Shown here piece by piece: positions 1-4,833 of a stretch of DNA of 5,535 nucleotides (within the stretch, counting starts at the first letter, position 1; every line of letters begins with the position of its first letter). The stretch lies in contig JACZXR010000187.1 in assembly GCA_022571535.1 (NCBI GenBank), positions 1 through 5,535 of the forward strand. The letters are read 5' to 3'. The position numbers and the translations under genes are program-made. The stretch comes from Deltaproteobacteria bacterium. GTDB taxonomy: Bacteria > Desulfobacterota > Binatia > UBA9968 > CAXXLF01. The notes under the pieces are model-generated. The model worked only from the letters and a program-made list of their open reading frames with translations, had not been told where the DNA came from and did not search any database.

Positions 1-67
1 GATCGCAGGAATCTCATAAATAGCTAAAAGCAGCCTCAACTCCTGTTGTCCCTTTCTCTCGGAAACC

Positions 68-109
68 AAGTTATATCGAACACGGGGTTTGAATCCCCGT
101 GTTCGACCA
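68..109. repeat. Perfect 12-bp palindrome with 7-base loop followed by CCA (repeat copy 1)
   Basis: The left arm TCGAACACGGGG (76-87) is the exact reverse complement of CCCCGTGTTCGA (95-106). The seven-base loop is TTTGAAT and the sequence after the stem is CCA. The arms divide naturally into 7+5 bp, and the loop resembles the tRNA T-loop (TTCRANY with one change), so the structure looks like an acceptor/T-arm minihelix. The leader CAAGTTATATCGA (68-79 region) recurs at about 4013, next to another palindrome, which marks this as one copy of a dispersed palindromic repeat. No D-arm or anticodon arm is visible upstream, so it is not a complete tRNA gene. Confidence 0.7.
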
Positions 110-131
110 AAGGGGAGAGCTGCCGCTTCTC

Positions 132-167
132 CCCCCTGTGGAGTAATGGACCGCGACTCCACGGGGG
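132..167. repeat. Imperfect 12-bp hairpin
   Basis: CCCCCTGTGGAGT (132-144) pairs with ACTCCACGGGGG (156-167), with one bulged T and an 11-base loop. It starts 25 bases after the preceding palindrome. No T-run follows, so it does not look like an ordinary intrinsic terminator. It may be a second palindromic repeat unit or a structured RNA element. Confidence 0.5.
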
Positions 168-398
168 AAACCCCATCGGATTTGTGCCCGCCTCAAGAGA
201 CGGGGTTTGCATTGAATCTACCGCCAACGGCTCAAGAGCTTGCGGTGTTTTTGTTTCAACCCGAGACATGGTATGCCCCAAAAGAATTTCCTAATATTAT
301 CTCCCGCGCCGAAGTCGGTTCGCCATCGCACACAATCGCTTAGCGTAGCGCGCTGGCTCCTGACGGGCGGGCTGATCGCGCGGTGCTAGACAACACGA

Positions 399-674
399 GT
401 GGCAATCGAGGGCATCGAAACATCAATGAGCGATTTTGTCAAACTCCGGGAGCGGCTCCCCGCCATCCTCAAGGCCCTCGCCTGGGCCTTCGGCTTGCCC
501 ATCGCCACCATGATCATCGCCACCGCCCCCGGCGGAATGGCAGAGATGACCATCACCGCGCAAGCTCTGCAGATAGGCGTGCCGCTGGTGGTTACCTTCC
601 ACTTGTTCCGGGTGGTGATGGCCAATATGGGCTCTCAGTATATCTACGCCTGCGCCGCATGGATTCTGGCCTGA
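399..674 (+). pseudogene. C-terminal remnant of an AbrB-family membrane transporter
   Basis: The 91-residue ORF opens with GTG at 399, and an in-frame ATG lies at 426. Neither has a good ribosome binding site, and a TAG at 387 blocks upstream extension. Residues 32-73 (GLPIATMIIATAPGGMAEM onward, through the FHLFRVV stretch) match the signature end of AbrB/PF05145 proteins, sometimes mis-called ammonia monooxygenase, in which APGG-AEM lies in the last membrane repeat. Intact members are roughly 350 residues with many membrane spans. Here only two or three hydrophobic segments remain, and residues 10-28 may be a piece from further upstream joined by an internal deletion. AbrB proteins often sit near TTT transport genes, which fits the binding protein at the other end of the window. 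A small independent membrane protein is possible but less likely. Confidence 0.6.
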
Positions 675-743
675 AGTTCGGGAGGAAAGAAAATATCAAA
701 ATTCGAGTCTTGAGCTCGATTGGCAAACTGGGCCCCTTTTCGC

Positions 744-1475
744 CTATGGCGTTTGTCCGCGTGCCGGGAGCAATTGTCTGAGCTCTGCCTCGGTCAGTGG
801 ATTCCGGAACATCTCGTTTCTCATGTAGACTCTCTGCAGACTGATTTCTCGAATAGCCTTGTTCATCCTCTTGAGGTCTGTTTGGTTGTTGATCAGCATT
901 GCGGCTTCCTTCACCGCTTCCTGGACATGGTCTTTCTCATCTGTGTATATGACGTTCATTGCCTTCGCTATCTTTCTTTCAAGCAGGCCGCCTTTTATCT
1001 TCCTGCCTTCCCTGAACATCCTGGAACCCCCTCCCTCGGTGACTAACACGGCGGCCTTGTCGACCTCTGAGCCCGACGAGGTATAGCGCCTCCTGATCTC
1101 CTTAAGCTTCTTCTCCTCCGGGAGCTGGACCGTGTCCTCTGGAGAGATCTTTCGCGCCAAAAGAGACTCAAGGATGTCGGCTTGCACGAGGTAGTGGTTG
1201 AATTCATCAACCAGTTGTTGGAGCAGGAAATGGTAGTGATGTCGGGTGATATCTTTATCCACTCGCGGGAACAATTCGACAAGGTGCGCAAGCTCCCTAT
1301 GGAGCCCGCTGAAATATCCATCAACGGGGTGCAGCTCCTTCCACAGCTGGGCCTTGAGCCAAAATACGTGGTCCTCCTTGCTCGGGCTTTTCCTGAAAAA
1401 GCGTTTGACGATCTCAGCCTCGGCTTCCCAATAGGGATAGGCGACAGCGATTAATTCTTCTTCATAATTACTCAC
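744..1475 (-). CDS. Ferritin-like (putative diiron) helical protein
   Basis: This is a 243-residue soluble, strongly helical protein without signal peptide or membrane segment. Two EXXH motifs are visible: E91-F-N-H94 and E180-K-D-H183. Each is preceded by a candidate helix-borne glutamate, E61 (30 residues before E91) and E147 (33 residues before E180). That two-fold E...EXXH arrangement is the ligand pattern of ferritin-like diiron proteins such as bacterioferritin and rubrerythrin, so I infer a four-helix metal-binding fold. The charged 110-140 segment would be the crossover linker. The start is GTG at 1475, because an in-frame TAA lies just three codons upstream. The Shine-Dalgarno is weak (AAGAG about 13 bases away). 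It is transcribed divergently from the CoA-transferase gene and convergently with the AbrB remnant. The substrate or role is unknown. A haem-oxygenase-like diiron fold is an alternative. The gene is real (confidence about 0.85); the fold is inferred. Confidence 0.65.
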   Translation of the reverse strand: MSNYEEELIAVAYPYWEAEAEIVKRFFRKSPSKEDHVFWLKAQLWKELHPVDGYFSGLHRELAHLVELFPRVDKDITRHHYHFLLQQLVDEFNHYLVQADILESLLARKISPEDTVQLPEEKKLKEIRRRYTSSGSEVDKAAVLVTEGGGSRMFREGRKIKGGLLERKIAKAMNVIYTDEKDHVQEAVKEAAMLINNQTDLKRMNKAIREISLQRVYMRNEMFRNPLTEAELRQLLPARGQTP

Positions 1476-1553
1476 AGCATTTTACTCTTATAGAGGTTCC
1501 GTGCTCAGAACAACCGGTTCTCTGTGCTGCGAGGTATCACTGCCCGTGTCTTG

Positions 1554-1559
1554 TGTCAA
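1554..1559 (-). promoter_or_regulatory. Candidate -35 box for the ferritin-like gene
   Basis: Read on the minus strand this is a perfect TTGACA. The hexamer at 17-base spacing (TACCTC, 1531-1536) is a poor -10. A better -10-like hexamer, TATAAG (1487-1492), lies only 11 bases before the GTG start, but lacks a good -35 and would give an almost leaderless transcript. The two readings cannot be separated by eye. Confidence 0.25.
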
Positions 1560-1583
1560 TCCCGGCCATTCATAACCCGCTAC

Positions 1584-1612
1584 TTGACCCCTTTCTTAGT
1601 TGAGAGCAGAAT
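1584..1612 (+). promoter_or_regulatory. Candidate sigma-70-type promoter for the CoA-transferase gene
   Basis: TTGACC (1584-1589) matches five of six -35 consensus bases. It is followed after exactly 17 bases by CAGAAT (1607-1612), which matches four of six -10 bases. Transcription would begin near 1619, giving a leader of about 35 bases that includes the Shine-Dalgarno sequence at 1637-1643. This supports a start at 1654 rather than the upstream TTG at 1600, which would lie inside the promoter. Confidence 0.4.
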
Positions 1613-1636
1613 GCTTTTTCCGATATTCTCCCAAAG

Positions 1637-1643
1637 AAAGGGG
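1637..1643 (+). promoter_or_regulatory. Ribosome binding site that decides the CoA-transferase start
   Basis: AAAGGGG lies 10 bases before GTG at 1654. The upstream TTG at 1600 has no comparable purine run, and the residues it would add do not resemble the family N-terminus, which normally begins just before the conserved first strand (here KIKVLEMAHVISGPYAG). Confidence 0.6.
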
Positions 1644-1653
1644 ATCAGATACC

Positions 1654-2835
1654 GTGTCAGGACCACTAATAAAGAAAATCAAGGTGCTGGAAATGGCCCA
1701 TGTGATCAGCGGACCGTATGCCGGGATGCTGTTAGCCGATCTCGGGGCGGACGTAATTAAGGTGGAGATGCCGGGCACCGGCGATTACTTCCGGATATGG
1801 GATGGAAAGGATGCTGCGATTCGGCCGTCATTTGCAGCGTACAACCGGGGCAAGAGAAGCGTTCCCAGCAACGTCCAGCCCCAAAGCGGTCAGGAGTTGT
1901 ATCTGCGCCTGGCCTCCAAGGTAGACGTGGTGCTGGAAAACTTTCGACCAGGGACGCTGGAGCGTTTCGGCGTCGGCTACGAGGCGATTCGGGAGAAAAA
2001 CCCGGACGTCATCTACTGCTCGCTCACCGGGATGGGTCCCACGGGCCCTTACAAGCATCGTCCAACCTACGACGCCATAGCCCAGGCCATGAGTGGATTG
2101 TGGAGTCAGTTAACGGATATGGACCGTCCGGAACCCGTAGGTCCCGCAATTTCCGACCAACTGTCGGGCCTTTATGCCGCCTATGGCATTTTGGGAGCGT
2201 TGGTCTCCCGGTTCTTGGGCGGGCGCGGCCAGAAGCTCGATGTGAGCATGCTTGGCGCGGGGCTGGCATTTCAGTCCACCTCCGTAGCTGAAAGGCTAAT
2301 GCTGGGGGTTATCGCGGACAAGTTATCCCGCGCGCACCGGTCCCAATCCTACGCCTTTGTCGCCTCGGATGGTCTGCCCTTCGCAGTGCATCTGTCGACG
2401 CCACAGAAATTCTGGCAAGGGCTGGCAGAGACCGCGGGGAGGCCCGAATTGGTAGAAGATCCTCGATTCAAAACCAAGGCAGGCAGAGTCGAGAACTACG
2501 AGGTGCTTCGTGAAATACTGGCGGGGATCTTTAAATCTCGACCCCGAGCGGAGTGGCTAGCCAAGCTGGAGGAGCGTGACGTGCCGTCGGCACCAATCTA
2601 TAACGTGGCCGAGGCCCTCGATGACCCGCAGGTTCAACATCTCGGCATGTCCGAGACCTTTGGTGAGGGAGCCCGTGCGATTAAGCTCGTGGGTTTCCCG
2701 GTAGCGTACAGCGGAAGTCCCTGTAAACCAGACCTGCCGGTGCCGTATGTGGGCGAGCACAATGAGAACATATTTGGAGAACTTGGTTACAACTCATCCG
2801 ATCTCGGCCGTATGAAAGAGGAGGGGGCAATTTGA
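1654..2835 (+). CDS. Family III CoA-transferase (CaiB/BaiF/Frc type)
   Basis: This is a 393-residue protein that transfers coenzyme A between carboxylic acids through an enzyme-bound aspartyl intermediate; members are cytoplasmic interlocked dimers. Visible family marks are the N-terminal Rossmann-like segment VLEMAHVISGPYAGMLLADL (11-30), GADVIKVE (31-38), NRGKRS (64-69), DVVLENFRPGTLERFG (91-106), the SLTGMGPTGPY loop (123-133) and RPTYDAIAQAMSG (136-148). By homology to formyl-CoA transferase, D140 is the catalytic aspartate. The C-terminal part includes the typical DPRF segment and the A-P-I-Y motif. Length is normal for the family and no frame break is seen. The substrate cannot be assigned by eye: the family includes formyl-, carnitine-, succinyl- and 2-methylmalyl-type enzymes. 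The nearby TTT binding protein suggests an imported di- or tricarboxylate or aromatic acid. The start is GTG at 1654, supported by its Shine-Dalgarno sequence. Confidence 0.92.
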   Translation: MSGPLIKKIKVLEMAHVISGPYAGMLLADLGADVIKVEMPGTGDYFRIWDGKDAAIRPSFAAYNRGKRSVPSNVQPQSGQELYLRLASKVDVVLENFRPGTLERFGVGYEAIREKNPDVIYCSLTGMGPTGPYKHRPTYDAIAQAMSGLWSQLTDMDRPEPVGPAISDQLSGLYAAYGILGALVSRFLGGRGQKLDVSMLGAGLAFQSTSVAERLMLGVIADKLSRAHRSQSYAFVASDGLPFAVHLSTPQKFWQGLAETAGRPELVEDPRFKTKAGRVENYEVLREILAGIFKSRPRAEWLAKLEERDVPSAPIYNVAEALDDPQVQHLGMSETFGEGARAIKLVGFPVAYSGSPCKPDLPVPYVGEHNENIFGELGYNSSDLGRMKEEGAI

Positions 2836-3253
2836 ATGTTTTTGAAGAGACCTTATTTCAGGGACTGCACAAAAGTTAACCCCGATCCGAAATTAATCAG
2901 CCCCCGGTTCGACAGGCTCAGAGTTCGACTGAGGCTTACTCGAAGTCCGGCCCTGAGGTTCTCGAAGGGAAGAAATCAGCCTTGATGAGCCTGGAATCTG
3001 AGCGAAAAGCTGTTCGTACCATGATTCAGCAACGCACCATTAGTAAACTTACAGACTTGCAATCAATATGTCGGCAACTCGCGCAACATCGGCGCAGGAT
3101 TGCATATGGGTTGAGTATTTTTGTCGGATCGGGGTTAATCCAATATCCAGATCAAGACAAGGGATCGAGTCTTTTGTTGTTTGTTAGGCTATGGGTGCGT
3201 AGGAGCTGCATCTATCCATACTCTGAGATCAAAAGGAGAAGTACTGTCAGGAT
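2836..3253. other. Gap after the CoA-transferase with palindrome and possible gene debris
   Basis: No intact gene is supported here. A 46-codon frame begins with ATG at 2836, one base after the preceding stop, but it runs through the palindrome at 2908-2966 and has no recognisable content. A longer frame at 2982-3256 shows a weak resemblance to a nucleotidyltransferase N-terminus and is described separately. No T-rich intrinsic terminator is visible after the CoA-transferase stop. Confidence 0.5.
2908..2966. repeat. Nested palindromic repeat of the TTCGACAGGCTCAG type
   Basis: TTCGACAGGCTCAG (2908-2921) faces CTGAGGTTCTCGAA (2953-2966) as an imperfect inverted repeat sharing the TTCGA and CTCAG blocks. 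Inside it, TTCGA (2924-2928) faces TCGAA (2940-2944), and CTCAG (2917-2921) faces CTGAG (2929-2933), so several alternative hairpins compete. From memory, units built from TTCGACAGGCTCAG are common between genes in environmental bacterial genomes and behave like REP elements. This copy appears degenerate in its right half. Confidence 0.6.
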
Positions 3254-3256
3254 ATG
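2982..3256 (+). pseudogene. Possible degenerate RfaE/HldE-type nucleotidyltransferase fragment
   Basis: The 91-codon frame starts TTG-ATG and contains KLTDLQSICRQLAQHRRRIA, then GLSIF, VG, IQY, DKGSSLLLFV. This order resembles the opening of RfaE2-like cytidylyl/adenylyltransferases (leucine-rich first helix, RIV, G-FD-LH-GH, RYL, A---G--L-V-V). The key HxGH nucleotide-binding motif is not intact, because neither histidine is present, and the similarity stops before the usual ~130-160 residue length. If the match is real, this is a dead fragment. If not, it is chance open frame between genes. The frame ends at the start codon of the RidA-like gene. Confidence 0.28.
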
Positions 3257-3940
3257 AGGAAGAAGATATTTCTGAGGTGTGGAAGAGAATTCGTAGCGCT
3301 ATCCTGTGATGGCCGACCGGGAGGGACGGTGGCGGAGGAGGTGCAGGATCTTTTCCAGAGGGTTGATAAAGAACTGAGAGAATTGAGCCTCGCACTTGAA
3401 AACACCGTACGGATCCGGATCTGGGGTAGGGACAAGGAGGCGCGAATCCTGGCAACTGCGGAAAGATCCAGGATCCTTACTGGAAAGGCTAAGGCCTCAA
3501 GTTCGAGCTACATCTGTCCTGAGCATTTCAACTCAAACGCAAGGGTGGCGCTGGATTTGATCGCGATGAGAACTGCCAACCCGGGTCTCCAGAGGAATCC
3601 CGTCGAATACGATCCACCCAGGAAATATATTCGTTACCTAATCTACGATTCGTTTGCCTTTCTCTCGGGGATCACATCGGCAGGGCCCAATCTCGACAAC
3701 CAGCTGGCCGAGATCCTCACCGAAATCGAAGGCTCTCTTACCGACTGTGGGACCTCCTGGGACAAAGTGACCAGTGCGTCCTTTTATCTCCATCGAAGTC
3801 AAAAGGTGGAGCTACTCAGAGGCCTTCTTGAGAAGAAAAGAAGAGTAGGGATTGCGCAAATGGAATTCTGCTTCGTGGATGGCTTTGCCTCAGAGGGAAG
3901 GTTGGTCGAGGTGGAGGTCACGGCCAAGATCGACAAATAA
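3254..3940 (+). CDS. Double-domain RidA-like (YjgF/YER057c/UK114) protein
   Basis: This 228-residue cytoplasmic protein is built from two RidA-like units. The first spans roughly residues 5-106, with the helix AEEVQDLFQRVDKELRELSL and the closing strand RVALDLIAM. The second spans roughly 118-228, with FAFLSGITSAGPNLDNQLAE, a second amphipathic helix, SFYLHRS and the closing strand LVEVEVTA. Classical RidA is about 130 residues, forms trimers and deaminates reactive enamine/imine intermediates with a conserved arginine in a PAR-S/T motif. Here the matching positions appear to be Ser (about 83) in unit one and Gln in the RRVGIAQMEF stretch of unit two, so enamine deaminase activity is doubtful and a binding or other role is possible. 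The start is ATG at 3254; AAGGAG lies about 15 bases upstream, a long spacing. It is separated by more than 400 bases from genes on both sides, so it probably has its own transcript. Confidence 0.8.
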   Translation: MRKKIFLRCGREFVALSCDGRPGGTVAEEVQDLFQRVDKELRELSLALENTVRIRIWGRDKEARILATAERSRILTGKAKASSSSYICPEHFNSNARVALDLIAMRTANPGLQRNPVEYDPPRKYIRYLIYDSFAFLSGITSAGPNLDNQLAEILTEIEGSLTDCGTSWDKVTSASFYLHRSQKVELLRGLLEKKRRVGIAQMEFCFVDGFASEGRLVEVEVTAKIDK

Positions 3941-4012
3941 CCTTTGAAGTAATCCTCCAAGGCCCGTCCGAGGGCAAACGAAACAGGAGGGAAGAAAAGT
4001 CTGGTGATTATC

Positions 4013-4056
4013 AAGTTATATCGACCACGGGCTTTAAAGCGCAGGGGCGGATATAA
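4013..4056. repeat. Palindromic repeat copy 2, related to 68-106
   Basis: CAAGTTATATCGA is followed by CACGGG after one base, matching the left half of the palindrome at 68-87 with few changes. Here the outer arms TTATATC (4016-4022) and GATATAA (4050-4056) pair, and the centre is the palindrome GCTTTAAAGC (4031-4040). The right inner arm has decayed. In copy 1 it is the inner arms that are perfect and the outer right arm that is missing. Together they point to one ancestral palindrome of about 41 bases. Confidence 0.6.
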
Positions 4057-4065
4057 TTTGATTGT

Positions 4066-4226
4066 AAATTCTTCGTAATCTTCGTGTGCTTCGTGGTAGA
4101 CAAATACTACCACATGTCACAGGAGCTGACGGTTTAGCGGGCCAGTGAAGCCGGCTGCAGTCTCTTATCTGTTTCAGCAAGAGAGAAATATCACCACAAA
4201 GAGCACGAAGGACACAAAGTGAAATT
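4066..4226. repeat. Inverted-repeat-bounded element with 9-base periodic arms
   Basis: The left arm (4066-4097) contains CTTCGTAAT, CTTCGTGTG and CTTCGTGGT, three units of 9 bases. The right arm (4193-4226) contains ACCACAAAG, AGCACGAAG and GACACAAAG. Aligned as reverse complements, the 27-base cores agree at about 20 positions. Between them lies about 95 bases holding a hairpin, TCTCTT...AAGAGA with inner CTG/CAG and a TTT loop (4161-4184). The layout resembles a small non-coding mobile or REP-like unit. No transposase and no clear target duplication are visible. Confidence 0.5.
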
Positions 4227-4239
4227 AGGTTACTGAGAT

Positions 4240-4261
4240 ACCCCGCGGTAAGCTGCGGGGT
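4240..4261. repeat. GC-rich 9-bp hairpin with UAAG tetraloop
   Basis: ACCCCGCGG and GCTGCGGGGT pair to form a stem of about nine pairs, including one G-U, closed by TAAG. Only scattered T residues follow, so it is a poor intrinsic terminator. Its form is that of a short REP-type palindrome. It could also act as a transcript-stabilising or attenuating hairpin upstream of the YciI gene. Confidence 0.55.
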
Positions 4262-4385
4262 TACCCAATAATATAGAGTGAAGTGTTGACCCCATTGTCC
4301 GGGCCCGATCAGAAGGATAGGAGGGAAAATCACCCGTGCTTGGTACAAGGAGGGGAAGTCACAGTTCAGACAACAAGGAGAGGAC

Positions 4386-4811
4386 ATGGCCGAACCCGTA
4401 CAAGACGTGATGCACGCGATGGCGCGTGAGCAATGCTATCTCTGCGTCATGACGTTGGTTGAGACCCCGCCGGCCGACGCGCCGCCGGCAGCCGACCTGC
4501 GCCGAGCACACAAGGAATTCCTCGCCGATCTTGAACGCAAGGGCCGGATATTCGGTGCCGGCAAGCTCAAGAACGCCAAGGAGAAGGAAAAGACTGACCT
4601 TGGTTATGGCATGTTCATTTTGCGTGCCGAAAGCCGGGTTGAAGCAGAATCGATCGCCTTTCAAGAGCCCAATACCAAAGCGGGCCTTCGGACGATGAAG
4701 CTTATCCCGTGGCAGCGCACGGAAGGTGATATCAACATCTCCATCAGCTTTACCAACGGTACGGTGAAGATCGATCGCCGTAGTTATCTGTTGGAAAACG
4801 GAGCTGAATAA
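4386..4811 (+). CDS. YciI-like (YCII-related) small protein
   Basis: This is a 141-residue cytoplasmic protein of the YCII-related, dimeric ferredoxin-like fold. Visible marks are the first strand QCYLCVMTLVE (16-26), RRAHKEFLADLERKGRIFGAG (39-59) with the conserved histidine H42 of the family, the strand YGMFILRAES (74-83), and the helix VEAESIAFQEPNTKAGL ending in the strand MKLIPWQR. The usual DP(F) after the second helix is EPN here. Family members are about 90-140 residues, and some act as small dehalogenase-like or lyase-like enzymes, but most have no known substrate. The ~30-residue C-terminal tail after IPWQR is longer than in short members. Start ATG 4386 is supported by AAGGAG (4375-4380) at 5-base spacing. 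It ends 22 bases before the TTT binding protein gene, so the two are very probably co-transcribed. Confidence 0.8.
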   Translation: MAEPVQDVMHAMAREQCYLCVMTLVETPPADAPPAADLRRAHKEFLADLERKGRIFGAGKLKNAKEKEKTDLGYGMFILRAESRVEAESIAFQEPNTKAGLRTMKLIPWQRTEGDINISISFTNGTVKIDRRSYLLENGAE

Positions 4812-4820
4812 CACCTTTTA

Positions 4821-4828
4821 AAAGGAGG
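4821..4828 (+). promoter_or_regulatory. Strong ribosome binding site of the TctC-like gene
   Basis: AAAGGAGG lies five bases before ATG 4834 and is the best Shine-Dalgarno match in the window. It predicts high translation of the binding protein relative to the upstream YciI gene, as is common for solute-binding proteins needed in excess over the permease. Confidence 0.75.
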
Positions 4829-4833
4829 ATACC

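Larger units (their letters stand above)
1..398. other. Intergenic stretch with palindromes, no convincing gene
   Basis: Open frames of about 80 codons exist on both strands here, but their translations run straight through two long inverted repeats, have no recognisable domain, and lack a good Shine-Dalgarno sequence. I therefore call no gene. The useful content is the palindrome at 76-106 and the hairpin at 132-167. In the frame of the following AbrB-like ORF there is a TAG at 387-389, so that ORF cannot be extended into this region without a mutation. Confidence 0.55.
1476..1653. promoter_or_regulatory. Divergent intergenic regulatory region
   Basis: This is the only spacer separating two divergently transcribed genes. 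It holds candidate promoters in both directions and an 8-bp palindrome AACCGGTT (1512-1519) inside a wider AGAAC...GTTCT inverted repeat (1508-1522 area). The palindrome lies between the start of the minus-strand gene and its candidate promoter elements, a plausible place for a regulator to bind. No regulator gene is present in the window. Confidence 0.35.
3941..4385. other. Repeat-rich intergenic region
   Basis: No plausible gene is present on either strand. Frames of just over 100 codons on the minus strand run through the inverted repeats described below and have no recognisable content. Three distinct palindromic structures follow one another: 4016-4056, 4066-4226 and 4240-4261. The last 60 bases carry several purine-rich Shine-Dalgarno-like runs (near 4319, 4349 and 4375), but only the last is placed in front of a gene. 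A TTGACC at 4286-4291 could be a -35 box, but no good -10 follows at normal spacing. Confidence 0.6.

Noticed and set aside
30..109. Complete tRNA gene ending at the CCA at 107-109
   Set aside because: The T-arm-like stem and CCA are present, but the 5' partner of the acceptor strand is directly adjacent (76-82), with no D-arm or anticodon arm between or upstream.
383..781. Overlapping 132-codon plus-strand frame across the AbrB remnant
   Set aside because: Its translation is rich in His, Arg and Pro, typical of an out-of-frame reading, while the frame starting at 399 has the clear AbrB signature.
1600..1653. Longer N-terminus of the CoA-transferase from TTG at 1600
   Set aside because: It lacks a ribosome binding site, would lie within the candidate promoter and adds residues not typical of the family; GTG 1654 has AAAGGGG at suitable spacing.
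1797..2291. 164-codon plus-strand frame inside the CoA-transferase gene
   Set aside because: It is out of frame with a well-conserved enzyme and shows no domain of its own.
2836..2979. Small ORF starting immediately after the CoA-transferase stop
   Set aside because: The ATG position is suggestive of coupling, but the translation is basic, runs through the palindrome and is unrecognisable.
3139..3309. Frame containing LGYGCVGAASIHTLRSKGEV and an acidic C-terminus overlapping the RidA-like start
   Set aside because: It reads like protein, but has no start codon with a binding site, overlaps 56 bases of the better-supported gene and matches no family I recognise.
4286..4320. Promoter for the YciI gene beginning with TTGACC at 4286
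   Set aside because: The -35 is good, but no acceptable -10 hexamer lies 16-18 bases downstream; it is not strong enough to list as a feature.
4359..4814. 151-codon minus-strand frame opposite the YciI gene
   Set aside because: It is the antisense of a gene with a clear domain, Shine-Dalgarno sequence and operon position.
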